Below are positions 25,509 through 34,343 of a DNA stretch of 64,000 bases, piece by piece; positions within the stretch are counted from its first letter, which is position 1; the number at the start of each line of letters is the position of its first letter. The notes beneath the pieces were generated by a model. That model did not search any database. It saw nothing but the letters and a program-made list of their open reading frames with translations, and was not told where the DNA came from. The stretch lies in NCBI GenBank assembly GCA_017523725.1, contig JAFWVY010000016.1:62001-126000 (forward strand), in the 5' to 3' direction. The position numbers and the translations under genes are program-made. This DNA is from Bacteroidales bacterium. Lineage in GTDB: Bacteria > Bacteroidota > Bacteroidia > Bacteroidales > UBA4181.

Positions 25509-26487
25509 TCTGTTCCCAGACTTTTTCTGGCATTTTGGCTCCTACATGCTCGATCATGTGGGCAGAGACAATCGAACCGATGTATCCGCACATTTCGGGC
25601 GCACAACCTTCTGACATGCCGTATATGAATCCGGCCGCATAGAGGTCACCGGCCCCTGTCGTATCCACCCGGTTCATGGCGGGGAAGACATCGACCCGCC
25701 GGACAGTCCCGTGGTGGCATACCAACGATCCGCGGGGCCCCAGTTTGATGACTGCGGTCTCCACCTGTCTGCCCCACGTTTCCAGCAGTTGTCCCATCCA
25801 TACTTCATCCGTGACATCCAGACCGGCCTTGCGTGCATAGACGCGCGCTTCGTCTTCGTTGGCCAGCAGCAGGCTGCAGCAACCCTCTTCGATTATTTGC
25901 CTGAATGCCTCGAAGTAGTGTTCGACCACCGTATAGGAGGCCAGGTCCATCATGATGCCTTTGCCAAAATGTCGTGCCAGGTCCTTCATGCAGGCGACCG
26001 TTTCGGTGACGCTGATCAGGTAGCCTTCGAAATATATGCTGTCACAGGCTTCGAACAGTTCCGGACGGAGGTCTTCGGGATCGATGAGGCCCGCGGCACC
26101 GAGATAGGTGCCCATGGTGCGTTCGGCATCCGGTGTGATGACCGACAGGCAGTGCCCGGTCTCATCCGTGCATTTTTTCAGGTACGGTACGACACCGTAG
26201 CTGCGCAGGTCGGCTTCGAATTGCCGGCCCATCGCATCGTCTCCGACGCTTCCGATGAATCCGGTGCCGACGCCCAGCCGCGCCAGTCCGTAAGCTGTAT
26301 TGGCTGCGGAACCGCCGGAGGCGGCAACGACTTCGTATTGTTGAATGGCTTGTTGCAACTTTTGTACAGTGGCCGTCTGTATCAGCGTCATGCCGCCTTT
26401 TTCCAGCCCGAACTGCCGGATGAGGGTTTCGTCCGGTGTGCGGACCAGCTGGTCGAGCAGCGCATTGCCGATGGATAGAATCTGCAT
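25468..26487 (-). CDS. PfkB family carbohydrate/nucleoside kinase (adenosine kinase-like)
   Basis: A 339-residue ribokinase-fold enzyme. Motifs: ASGGSAANTAYGLARLGV (about residues 57-74, the PfkB first signature), IGSVGDDAMG, and NRVDTTGAGDLYAAGFIYG with the catalytic Asp in DTTGAGD. The overall length and the LLANEDEARVY block resemble the Bacteroidetes adenosine-kinase-like subgroup, but substrate cannot be read with certainty. It starts 7 bp after the lon stop, so probably shares its transcript. Confidence 0.87.
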   Translation of the reverse strand: MQILSIGNALLDQLVRTPDETLIRQFGLEKGGMTLIQTATVQKLQQAIQQYEVVAASGGSAANTAYGLARLGVGTGFIGSVGDDAMGRQFEADLRSYGVVPYLKKCTDETGHCLSVITPDAERTMGTYLGAAGLIDPEDLRPELFEACDSIYFEGYLISVTETVACMKDLARHFGKGIMMDLASYTVVEHYFEAFRQIIEEGCCSLLLANEDEARVYARKAGLDVTDEVWMGQLLETWGRQVETAVIKLGPRGSLVCHHGTVRRVDVFPAMNRVDTTGAGDLYAAGFIYGMSEGCAPEMCGYIGSIVSAHMIEHVGAKMPEKVWEQIRREIAEARADRQ

Positions 26488-26494
26488 GTCGTAA

Positions 26495-28948
26495 TCAGTC
26501 TTTTCCGGTGGACTCCGGCAGTGCGATGCGGAGCGGGTGGCTCACCTGCTCTTCGAGCAGTGCATAGTCGAGCACTTCCGATATGTCGTCCACAAATTTG
26601 AATTCGAGTCCTTCGAGGTAGAGCGGTTCAATTTCATCGATGTCCGCCCGGTTGCCTTCTGGCAGAACGATATGGGTGATGCCCGCCCGCTTGGCGGCCA
26701 GGATTTTTTCCTTGACACCGCCGATAGGCAGCACTTTGCCGCGGAGCGTCATCTCGCCGGTCATGGCGAGGCGCGGCCGTACCTTGCGCTGGGTCCAGGC
26801 CGAGGCCATGGAGGTTACCATGGTGATGCCGGCCGACGGCCCGTCCTTGGGGATGGCGCCTTCTGGGACATGCAGGTGGACGTTCCATTTCTCGAACCAT
26901 TCCGGCTGGAGCTGCAGCCGGTCGGCATGCGCCCGCAGGTAGGCCGATGCAATCATGGCCGACTCCTTCATCACGTCGCCCAGATGTCCGGTCAGGGTCA
27001 GCGTGCCGCTGCCCCGGCTGAGCGAGGTCTCGATGAGCAGGATTTCGCCACCCATCTGCGTCCATGCCAGGCCGGTGACCACGCCGGCGTAATCGTTGCC
27101 TTCGTAATCTTCGCGGCGGTATTTCGGTGCATGCAGAATCTCCCGTATCCGGTCGCACGATATCACCGGGTCGAACGGAGCCTTCTCGGCCATGCGGGTG
27201 GCATACCATCGCAGAACGGCGGAAATCTTCTTGTTCAGTTCGCGCACGCCGGATTCACGCGTATAATTGTCAATGAGATAGCGCAGTGTCTCTTCCGGGA
27301 AACGGATGCCGCTGTCTTTCATGCCGTGTTCTTCCAGCCGTCCGGGAACCAGATGGCGTTCGGCAATGGCGATTTTCTCCTCGGTGACATAGCCGTCCAC
27401 TTCGATGATCTCCATCCGGTCACGGAGTGCCGGAGAAATGGTACTCAGTGTGTTGGCCGTAGCGATGAACATGATGCGGGACAGGTCGTATTCCACCTCG
27501 AGGTAGTTGTCAACGAACGTGGTGTTCTGTTCCGGATCGAGTACTTCGAGCAGGGCGGAGGCGGGGTCTCCCTGCGCGCTGTAACCCACCTTGTCGATTT
27601 CGTCCAGTACAAAGACCGGATTGGACGACTGCACCTTTTTGATGTTCTGTATGATACGTCCCGGCATGGCGCCGATATACGTCTTGCGGTGTCCTCTGAT
27701 TTCCGATTCGTCGTGCATGCCGCCGACCGACATCCGCACATATTTGCGTCCCAGTGCCCTGGCCACGGAACGGCCGAGCGAGGTCTTCCCCACGCCGGGC
27801 GGACCGACCAGACAGAGAATCGGCGCCTTCATGTCGCCTTTGAGCTGCAGCACGGCCAGGTGCGAAATAATCCGTTCCTTGACGCGGTCCAGTCCGAAAT
27901 GGTCTTCGTCCAGCACCTGCCGGGCATAGTTCATGTCGAACCGGTCTTCGGTGTATTCGTTCCAGGGCAGGTCCAGCATCAGCCGCACGTAGTTGTCCTG
28001 CGTGGCATATTCGGCCGATGACGGATGAGTGCGCTGCAGTTTCTTGAGTTCTTTCTTGAACGCTTCGGCCACGGCCGCACCCCATTTCTTCTGCTGGCTG
28101 CGTTCCTCCAGCTCCTGGATTTCACGGTCGGGCGAGTTGTCCCCCAACTCGGCCTGGATGGTCTTCATCTGTTGTTGCAGCAGATACTCCCGCTGCTGCC
28201 GGTCGATGTCGCTTTTCACCTTCTTCTGGATGTCCTGTTTCAGTTCCAGCAGTTGCAGTTCCTTGACCAGCAGGCTGAGCAGCAGATTGCATTTCTCACG
28301 CGGCGAAGTGGTCTTGAGCAGTGTCTGACGGTCTTCGATCTTGAGCGGGCAGGAAGCGGCGATATAGTTGATCCAGAAATTGTTGGCCTCGATATTCTTG
28401 ATAACCATCACCACGTCCGGCATCTGGCGTTCCGACACGCGGATGATTTTGAGTGCGACATCCTTGATGGAGTCGATGAGCGCCTGCATTTCCTGGTCGT
28501 CCTTGTCGATGCGGACGATGGGCAGCAGTTCCACCGCAGCGGTGTGGTAGGGTTCCGTGGAACGGATCTCGCGGATGGCGAAACTCTGTTTGCCCTGGAT
28601 GATGACGGTGAAAGACCCGTCGGGCATTTCCAGTATCTTGAGAATCTTGGCGACAGTGCCGTGCGGGTACAGGTCTTCCTCTTTCGGGTCTTCCACACTC
28701 GACGACCGCTGGGCAACCGCCGCAATCAGCGACTGTTGTGCATGTGCTTCGCGGATCAGCCGGATGGATTTCTGGCGTCCTACGGTAATCGGCAGCACTA
28801 CGCCGGGAAACAGCACCATATTGCGGAGCGGCAGCAGCGGGAATACCGGGTCGTCTATCCGAAGTTCCTCCAGATCGTCGTCAGGGACAATGGCCAGTGT
28901 TTCCTGGTCATTGTCGGCGAGGTTGTTCATGTCAAACAGAGTACGCAT
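26495..28948 (-). CDS. lon: ATP-dependent protease Lon
   Basis: An 817-residue AAA+ serine protease for damaged and regulatory proteins. Domain order: N-terminal substrate domain ([18 protein letters not shown]), coiled-coil region (about 190-290), AAA+ module with Walker [10 protein letters not shown] and FVLDEIDK, and the protease domain with the catalytic Ser in [11 protein letters not shown] and the Lys in [14 protein letters not shown]. The open frame reaches a TTG at 28975, but this overlaps the -7 box at 28973-28980; the first ATG after the expected transcript start, 28946-28948, is used. Confidence 0.93.
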   Translation of the reverse strand: MRTLFDMNNLADNDQETLAIVPDDDLEELRIDDPVFPLLPLRNMVLFPGVVLPITVGRQKSIRLIREAHAQQSLIAAVAQRSSSVEDPKEEDLYPHGTVAKILKILEMPDGSFTVIIQGKQSFAIREIRSTEPYHTAAVELLPIVRIDKDDQEMQALIDSIKDVALKIIRVSERQMPDVVMVIKNIEANNFWINYIAASCPLKIEDRQTLLKTTSPREKCNLLLSLLVKELQLLELKQDIQKKVKSDIDRQQREYLLQQQMKTIQAELGDNSPDREIQELEERSQQKKWGAAVAEAFKKELKKLQRTHPSSAEYATQDNYVRLMLDLPWNEYTEDRFDMNYARQVLDEDHFGLDRVKERIISHLAVLQLKGDMKAPILCLVGPPGVGKTSLGRSVARALGRKYVRMSVGGMHDESEIRGHRKTYIGAMPGRIIQNIKKVQSSNPVFVLDEIDKVGYSAQGDPASALLEVLDPEQNTTFVDNYLEVEYDLSRIMFIATANTLSTISPALRDRMEIIEVDGYVTEEKIAIAERHLVPGRLEEHGMKDSGIRFPEETLRYLIDNYTRESGVRELNKKISAVLRWYATRMAEKAPFDPVISCDRIREILHAPKYRREDYEGNDYAGVVTGLAWTQMGGEILLIETSLSRGSGTLTLTGHLGDVMKESAMIASAYLRAHADRLQLQPEWFEKWNVHLHVPEGAIPKDGPSAGITMVTSMASAWTQRKVRPRLAMTGEMTLRGKVLPIGGVKEKILAAKRAGITHIVLPEGNRADIDEIEPLYLEGLEFKFVDDISEVLDYALLEEQVSHPLRIALPESTGKD

Positions 28949-28972
28949 GGGCGAAACGGTCAAATTATCTTT

Positions 28973-28980
28973 CAAAGATA
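28973..28980 (-). promoter_or_regulatory. -7 box for lon
   Basis: Minus-strand TATCTTTG. It overlaps the alternative TTG codon at 28975 and so supports the ATG at 28948. A TTTG occurs 17 bp upstream (28998-29001), inside the A-run side of the rpmE terminator. Confidence 0.55.
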
Positions 28981-28998
28981 GTCATTTTTTCCGGATGC

Positions 28999-29034
28999 AA
29001 AAAAAGGGGATGACTGTCAGCCATCCCCTTTTTT
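28999..29034 (-). terminator. intrinsic terminator after rpmE
   Basis: Inverted repeat AAAAAAGGGGATG (29000-29012) and CATCCCCTTTTTT (29022-29034) with a 9-nt loop; on the minus strand the GC stem is followed by seven T. It ends 20 bp past the rpmE stop and directly abuts the lon promoter. Confidence 0.88.
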
Positions 29035-29053
29035 GCATGGTTCCCATGCAGGA

Positions 29054-29317
29054 TTATTTCGCCTTCTTCGCGTAATGGTCTTTGTAACGGTTCATGAACT
29101 TGTCGATGCGGCCTGCTGTGTCGACGAGTTTCATCTTGCCCGTGTAGAACGGATGCGAAGTGTTGGAAATTTCGAGTTTGATGAGCGGATATTCCACGCC
29201 GTCAATGTTGATGGTCTCGCGCGATGCGGCGGTCGAACGCGTGATGAAAGTGTAATCGTTAGACATGTCCTTGAAGGCGACCAGTCTGTAATTCTTGGGA
29301 TGAATGTCCTGCTTCAT
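29054..29317 (-). CDS. rpmE2: 50S ribosomal protein bL31, type B
   Basis: An 87-residue ribosomal protein beginning [20 protein letters not shown]. It lacks the CxxC zinc motif of type A L31 and has the extended loop of type B, with [25 protein letters not shown] near the C-terminus. The zinc-free form is the usual one in Bacteroidetes. It has a promoter and a terminator of its own, so is monocistronic. Confidence 0.93.
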   Translation of the reverse strand: MKQDIHPKNYRLVAFKDMSNDYTFITRSTAASRETINIDGVEYPLIKLEISNTSHPFYTGKMKLVDTAGRIDKFMNRYKDHYAKKAK

Positions 29318-29391
29318 GGTTATTTCGTGATATGTTTCAAATCTTTACCGGTTGTCGGACACTATCGGAAAGCGTCCTTTTCAACGGGGTG

Positions 29392-29421
29392 CAAAGGTAG
29401 ATATATTTTGCAAAAAAGCAA
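29392..29421 (-). promoter_or_regulatory. promoter of rpmE2
   Basis: Minus-strand TTG (29421-29419), 19-bp spacer, TACCTTTG (29399-29392). The start codon is 75 bp downstream, leaving a leader of about 68 nt. Confidence 0.65.
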
Positions 29422-29483
29422 CATGCCCCGGAATTATTTTTCAGTTTTTTACGGTCAATTCTCTGCCACGCCTTTTTTCTTTG

Positions 29484-29491
29484 TAAATTTG
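29484..29491 (+). promoter_or_regulatory. -7 box for the sigma factor operon
   Basis: TAAATTTG matches TAnnTTTG, 26 bp upstream of the ATG at 29517. No convincing -33 element. Confidence 0.5.
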
Positions 29492-29516
29492 CAAGATATA
29501 CCAAGCGACTAGAGTA

Positions 29517-30074
29517 ATGACGGCATATTCCGATGACGAACTCCTGCAAATGTACCGGGAAGGTCCTAATCGTCATTATGCCTTCAACCTGATTGTGGCG
29601 CAATATCAGGAACGGCTCTATTGGCACATCCGGAAGATTGTCATTTCGCACGACGATGCCGACGATGTGTTGCAGAATACGCTGGTCAAGGCCTGGAACG
29701 GACTTGAGAATTTTCGCAGTGATTCCCAGCTTTACACGTGGCTGTACCGCATCGCCACCAACGAAAGCATCACTTTCCTGAACCAGAAACGGCGGCGTTT
29801 CATGCTGCCCATCGTCAATGTGGAGCGTCAGCTGTCCGACGCTTTGGACAGCGACAGCATGTTTTCGGGCGATGTGGTGCAGAAGAAATTGCAGAAAGCC
29901 ATCCTGAATTTGCCCGAGAAGCAGCGTATCGTCTTCAATATGAAATATTTCGAAGAGATGAAATACGAGGATATGTCGGAAATCCTCGACACGTCGGTCG
30001 GCGCGCTCAAGGCCTCGTATCACCATGCGGTGAAGAAGATCGAGAAGTATTTTACGGAACACGATGCAGAATAG
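29517..30074 (+). CDS. RNA polymerase sigma factor, sigma-70/ECF family
   Basis: A 185-residue sigma factor with region 2 (DADDVLQNTLVKAWNGLENFRSDSQLYTWLYRIATNESITFL, about residues 48-89) and region 4 (LPEKQRIVFNMKYFEEMKYEDMSEILDTSVGALKASYHHAVKKIEKY, about 128-175). There is no region 1.1 or 3. It leads a cluster with a one-helix membrane protein and a Spy-like exported protein, a layout typical of envelope-stress ECF systems. The cognate promoters are unknown. Confidence 0.9.
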   Translation: MTAYSDDELLQMYREGPNRHYAFNLIVAQYQERLYWHIRKIVISHDDADDVLQNTLVKAWNGLENFRSDSQLYTWLYRIATNESITFLNQKRRRFMLPIVNVERQLSDALDSDSMFSGDVVQKKLQKAILNLPEKQRIVFNMKYFEEMKYEDMSEILDTSVGALKASYHHAVKKIEKYFTEHDAE

Positions 30075-30167
30075 TATAAACAGGTGGATATCATGGGGAT
30101 AAATAAATGTATATCTTATTAAACCATTTGTGTTTTTTTTTGTCAAAGCGGACGGATTAAATAAATT

Positions 30168-30626
30168 ATGGAAACATTGAATAACAAAACCAAGTGGTCT
30201 GACGTCAGCAAGGCCAATCCTTTCGGCGTGCCAGAACATTATTTCGAGGATGTTTCGCTGCGCGTAGCCGACCGGATTGCATCGCAGAAACGCGGCGCAT
30301 GGTGGTCGTTTGCTCCCGTGTGGCAGGTGGCGCGTCCCATCCTGGCGGCAGCGGTTGTCATCTTTGGATGTTTCTTCGCTGTCAACCATCTGACGGGGAC
30401 ACAGGACTCTTCGCAGTATGCATCGCAGTCGCAGTCTGCAGAGGTGGTGGACCGGTTGCTTTACATGAACAACCTGGCGGATGCCATGGACTCGGACGAT
30501 TTTTTTGCGGAAGAAACGACCGAGGTGACGGACGAAGAGATTTCGGAAGAGGAGATGATGTATTACCTGCTGAACGGCAATGTGCAGATGGGTGACATCA
30601 TCAGCATGATGTATGACGCTGAATAA
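30168..30626 (+). CDS. single-pass membrane protein, possible anti-sigma factor
   Basis: A 152-residue protein not assigned to a named family. About 57 N-terminal residues (NPFGVPEHYFEDVSLRVADRI, basic before the membrane) precede one hydrophobic helix (ARPILAAAVVIFGCFFAVNHL). The C-terminal part is Ser/Gln-rich, then strongly acidic (residues 108-130), ending MYYLLNGNVQMGDIISMMYDAE. There is no HxxxCxxC zinc anti-sigma motif. Its position directly after an ECF sigma gene suggests it controls that factor; this is inference. The NPFGVPEHYF pattern is common in such Bacteroidetes proteins. Confidence 0.7.
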   Translation: METLNNKTKWSDVSKANPFGVPEHYFEDVSLRVADRIASQKRGAWWSFAPVWQVARPILAAAVVIFGCFFAVNHLTGTQDSSQYASQSQSAEVVDRLLYMNNLADAMDSDDFFAEETTEVTDEEISEEEMMYYLLNGNVQMGDIISMMYDAE

Positions 30627-30636
30627 CCGACTGGCC

Positions 30637-31404
30637 ATGCAGATCAGACAGATACTGTTTTCCGTCCTGGTGCTGGGCATGCTTATGCCGGCAGCGGTTT
30701 CTTTTGCCCAGGGCTTTCCGGCATGGCAGTGGCCTATGCAGTGGCCGACGCAGCCCACAGGGCCGGCGCAGTCTTCCGGAACAACCCAACCTTCCGGGTC
30801 TTCCCAGTCTTCCGGAACGGCGCAGTCCGCTCAGCCGGGATCGTTCGGTCAGTATCCGTTCGGTCCGTTTATGCCTCAGCCCGGGCGGCAGCGTCAGGCG
30901 ACAGACGCTCAGGGCGGACGTGGCGGCGTGAACGACGATGCCTGGCGGAATATCTCGGACCGCATCAAGGCCGACCGGGTGGTATTCTTTACCAGCCGCA
31001 TTTCTCTGACCCCCACCGAGGCGCAGGCTTTCTGGCCCATCTACAATGAATTCGACGCGCAGAAGGATGTGCTGTACAAGCAACGCGCAGACATCGCTAT
31101 GCGCTACATGCGTAACGCTTCTACTCTGTCCGACAAGGAACTGGAGCAGATGCTCACCGACTATTGGAACATCAACCAGAAAGAGTACCGTCTTTCGACA
31201 GAATATCATCGCAAATTCCTGTCGGTGCTTTCGCCGGCCAAGGTCATGCGGCTCTATATGACGGAGGAACAGTTCAAAAATTCGTATCTGCAGCGGATGC
31301 GCGGCGGCCAGGGCCAAGGCCGTGGTATGGCTGGAAATGGTTCCGGTGACAGGAATGGTTCCGGCGACAGAAACGGCCGGTCAGCGGAGCAGAAGAAAGA
31401 ATAA
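30637..31404 (+). CDS. exported Spy/CpxP-like protein with Ser/Gly/Pro-rich linker
   Basis: About 255 residues: signal peptide (MQIRQILFSVLVLGMLMPAAVSFAQG), a low-complexity linker of Pro, Gln, Ser, Thr and Gly (about residues 35-80), a helical core (ADRVVFFTSRISLTPTEAQAFWPIYNEFDAQKDVL, then LSVLSPAKVMRLYMTEEQF), and a Gly/Arg/Asn-rich tail with a repeated GSGDRNGSGDRNG unit. The LTPTEAQ...LSPAK pattern is like the LTxxQ helices of periplasmic Spy/CpxP chaperones. An ATG at 30613 inside the previous gene would add eight residues; 30637 starts the signal peptide. Likely the envelope-stress output or sensor of the upstream sigma factor. Confidence 0.72.
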   Translation: MQIRQILFSVLVLGMLMPAAVSFAQGFPAWQWPMQWPTQPTGPAQSSGTTQPSGSSQSSGTAQSAQPGSFGQYPFGPFMPQPGRQRQATDAQGGRGGVNDDAWRNISDRIKADRVVFFTSRISLTPTEAQAFWPIYNEFDAQKDVLYKQRADIAMRYMRNASTLSDKELEQMLTDYWNINQKEYRLSTEYHRKFLSVLSPAKVMRLYMTEEQFKNSYLQRMRGGQGQGRGMAGNGSGDRNGSGDRNGRSAEQKKE

Positions 31405-31429
31405 TCTTCCTTTTGGGAGTGATATAAAG

Positions 31430-31470
31430 GAGGCGACTGATAAGAGAATCGGTCGCCTTCTTTCTTTTTC
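31430..31470 (+). terminator. intrinsic terminator of the sigma factor operon
   Basis: GAGGCGAC (31430-31437) pairs with GTCGCCTT (31452-31459), an 8-bp stem with one G-U pair and a 14-nt loop, followed by a T-rich tail to 31470. The rest of 31471-31613 holds only an 8-bp GC hairpin (CGCCGCAG 31477-31484, CTGCGGCG 31498-31505) and no gene. Confidence 0.75.
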
Positions 31471-31613
31471 TCTCAGCGCCGCAGCCTTGGCAGGACGCTG
31501 CGGCGGTTATGCCACCACCTTTGACGGGCTTTTCAGATAGAATATCACCTCCGGCTTAGACTTTTCATAAGTGGAGAAGGAATCTGTCGATGGGGCTGTA
31601 GCGGTATCAGTCG

Positions 31614-31648
31614 CAAAAAAAAGAGACCGACGGAAGGGTCGGTCTCTT
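31614..31648 (-). terminator. intrinsic terminator after the GH51 gene
   Basis: Perfect 11-bp inverted repeat AAGAGACCGAC (31621-31631) / GTCGGTCTCTT (31638-31648) with a 6-nt loop; the minus strand continues into a T-run (A-run 31615-31622). Confidence 0.88.
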
Positions 31649-31668
31649 TTCCTAGTCCGGTGAGCCGG

Positions 31669-33617
31669 TTACTTCGCAAACCGGATGACGTAGAAGGCCT
31701 GCGGCGCCGCCTCGAATTCCAGCACGTTGTCGGTGAACTGCGTGGTCGTTTCCCTGGGCACCACCACGTCGGGATTGTCGAGGGTGTTCTCCGCCTTGTA
31801 CGCCGGCGCGGTGATGTATTTGACGGTGGCCGTCCGGCTGCCTTTCTTCAGGCCGTCGAACGTAAAGCGGATGGTCTTGGCCTCGGTAGCCGTGTTGGTG
31901 AACTTGACAATGATTTCGTTGGTACGGCTGTCGGTGCAGGCTGTGGCATAGAGCCCTTCCTGACCGGTGACCTTCTGCCCGTTCATCAGGATGGACAGCA
32001 CATTGGTACCGCTGTTGGTGCCGTAGAGCTGCTGCACGTAGTAGTTCGGCGTACGCATCATGCGCAGGTTGTCGAACCAGATGAGGTCGGGGTTCCACTG
32101 CCAGCCGTCGATATGGGCGAACAGCGGTGCATAGGTGGCCAGGCGCACCACGTCGGCATTGCGCTCCAGTCCGGTCATGAACGAAGCCTCCGACAATGCG
32201 GCTTCCCATGAATTGGGCTTGCCGGGCTGAGCGTGCGAAGCATATTCGCCGGCGAAGACCTTCGGTCCCTTGCGGTCGTAGCTGTCATAGCGCGCGGCGT
32301 TGCTGTAGAACCACGTGGGCGGCTGATAGTAGTGCTCGTCCACGAGATCCACCTTGAGCCGTTTCATTTCGGGCCACAGGTAGTCGAACTTCTCGCCCGA
32401 TGCGGACGGACCGGCGCTGCCTACGATCTGGATGTCAGGATATTTTGCGCGGATGGCCTTGACGAATTGCTCCAGTCTTTCGGGATATTCGGGTCCCCAC
32501 TGTTCGTTGCCGATGGCCAGGTATTTCAGGTGGAACGGTTCGGGGTGCCCCATGTCGGCGCGCACCTTGCCCCATTCGGTGTCGGCGGCGCCGTTGGCGA
32601 ACTGGATGAGGTCGAGTGCATCCTGGATGTAGGGCTGCAGCTCATCGACCGGAATATGCGCGTCCATCGAGTTGTTCTGGTACTGGCAGGCGAGACCCAC
32701 GTTCAGCACCGGCAGCGGCGCTGCGCCGATATCCTCCGCCAGCAGGAAGAATTCATAGAATCCCATGCCGTACGACTGGAAGTAATCCGGGAAGAGCCGG
32801 TAGGCGAAGGTGTAGTGCCAGCGGTTTTCGTTGAGCGGACGGTTTTCGACCGGACCGATCGACTTTTTCCAGTCGTAGCGGGTGTCGATGTCCGTGCCTT
32901 CGACGATGCATCCGCCCGGGAAACGGAAGACGCCGGGCCGGAGGTCGTACAGCGCCTGTGCCAGGTCTTTCCGGAGGCCGTTCTCGCGTCCCTGCCAGGT
33001 GTCGGTGGGGAAGAGGGAGATGTGTTCCAGATCGACCGGTCCCCGCGTTTCGAGGAAGATGCGCAGCTTGCCTTTGGCTTCCTCAGCCGGGGCCGTCAGT
33101 GTGACTTCGTATTTCTTCCATTCGTTGCCGCTGATGGCGAGCGTTTGTTTGGTCATGATGTCGTTACCGCTGTTGATGAGCTCGATGCGGATGCGCTGGT
33201 TGCCGGCTTCTGCGCGGGCCCATACGCTGAAACGGTAGGTTGCGCCTTTTTCGAACCCCATGCCGAAAAAGCCTTCGTTGTCCAGACCGGTGTGCTTGTC
33301 ACTGTGCCCGGAATACGTCAGGCGCACATAGTGCGGGTTGCGTTCGAACGGAGCACCGTCGGTGCGCAGTTCACGTTGCCGAAGATGTTCCATCCCATCA
33401 GGCTCTGCGGGAATTCGAACGAACGGTTCTTGACCAGTTCGGCATAGAGTCCGCCGTCGGCTCCGAAGTTGATGTCTTCGAAGAAAATGCCGTACATGTC
33501 GGGGTTGATGGCCACGCCTGCCTTTTTGGCGTTGACCGTCATGTCGTAGGTCGCGGCGTTGGCGTTCAGGCCGCACAGGCAGAGCAGGCCAAGGGCGATA
33601 ATCGATAATTTTCTCAT
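31669..33617 (-). pseudogene. GH51 alpha-L-arabinofuranosidase, single-base frameshift near the N-terminus
   Basis: The gene begins at 33617 with a signal peptide (MRKLSIIALGLLCLCGLNANA) and normal N-terminal sequence (INPDMYGIFFEDINFGADGG, then FPQSLMGWNIFGNVN). At about 33370-33375 the frame is lost. The rest of the enzyme continues in another frame from ELRTDGAPFERNPHYVRL to the stop at 31669. That part has the acid/base motif AIGNEQWGPEYPER and the nucleophile in VFAGEYASH, plus the C-terminal beta-sandwich. Adding one base after GNVN joins the two parts cleanly. GH51 enzymes release L-arabinofuranose from arabinan and arabinoxylan. Either a recent inactivating mutation or a sequence error. 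Confidence 0.88.
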
Positions 33618-33657
33618 ATGGATTTAATTATGTGTGAATACGTCATTCTGTATCCTA

Positions 33658-33665
33658 CAAATATA
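33658..33665 (-). promoter_or_regulatory. -7 box for the GH51 gene
   Basis: Minus-strand TATATTTG, 40 bp upstream of the start at 33617, in the divergent gap shared with the DUF4290 gene. Confidence 0.45.
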
Positions 33666-33687
33666 CCGCTTATTGTCGAATTATGGT

Positions 33688-33695
33688 TATCTTTG
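33688..33695 (+). promoter_or_regulatory. -7 box for the DUF4290-murA operon
   Basis: TATCTTTG, perfect -7 match 22 bp before the ATG at 33718. The longer upstream open frame begins before this box and is therefore not used. Confidence 0.55.
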
Positions 33696-33717
33696 TCCTT
33701 ATTTTAAAAGGTTATTC

Positions 33718-34338
33718 ATGGGATACGACTATAACACATCGCGCAGCAAACTTGTTTTTCCCGAATACGGACGCCATGTCCAGGAGATGGTGGCCTATGC
33801 CATGACCATCGAAGACCGCGAGGAACGCAACCGGGCGGCCAGGGCCATCATTGCCATCATGGGTGCGTTGAATCCGCATCTGCGCGATGTCAACGACTTC
33901 AAACATAAACTGTGGGACCATCTGGCCGTGATGTCCGATTTCAAACTCGACATCGATTCGCCGTATCCGGTTCCCGAACCGTCGCACTTTCAGACCAAGC
34001 CAGAAACCGTGCCGTATCCCCAGCAGTCCATCCGGCAGAAACACTATGGCAAGATTGTCGAGGAGATGCTGTCCAAGGTGGCCGAAGTGACCGACCCGCA
34101 TGCCCGTGAATTGCTGATAGTGGGCATCGCCAACCAGATGAAGAAATCGTATCTCGTCTGGAACCGTGACACGGTGACCGACGAGGAGATTTTCCGCGAT
34201 CTGCACGAATTGTCTGGCGGCACGGTCACAGTCGATCCGTCTACCCGGCTTCTCGATGCCAAAGACTTGATATTCAAGAGTAATATGACCCCGCTTAACA
34301 CGGGCGGCAAGAAAAAGAAACAGTCCAGGAAAAAATAA
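33718..34338 (+). CDS. DUF4290 domain-containing protein
   Basis: A 206-residue conserved Bacteroidetes protein. The family core is obvious: YNTSRSKLVFPEYGRHVQEM, EDREERNRAARAI, NPHLRDVNDFKHKLWDHLA and FKLDIDSPYPVP. No enzymatic motif is visible and function is unknown. The C-terminus is Lys-rich. It is followed 5 bp later by murA, an arrangement I associate with this family, which hints at a link to cell envelope synthesis. Confidence 0.9.
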   Translation: MGYDYNTSRSKLVFPEYGRHVQEMVAYAMTIEDREERNRAARAIIAIMGALNPHLRDVNDFKHKLWDHLAVMSDFKLDIDSPYPVPEPSHFQTKPETVPYPQQSIRQKHYGKIVEEMLSKVAEVTDPHARELLIVGIANQMKKSYLVWNRDTVTDEEIFRDLHELSGGTVTVDPSTRLLDAKDLIFKSNMTPLNTGGKKKKQSRKK

Positions 34339-34343
34339 CCGGC

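Noticed and set aside
26537-28021. A 494-codon open frame on the plus strand
   Set aside because: Antisense to lon with no recognisable motifs.
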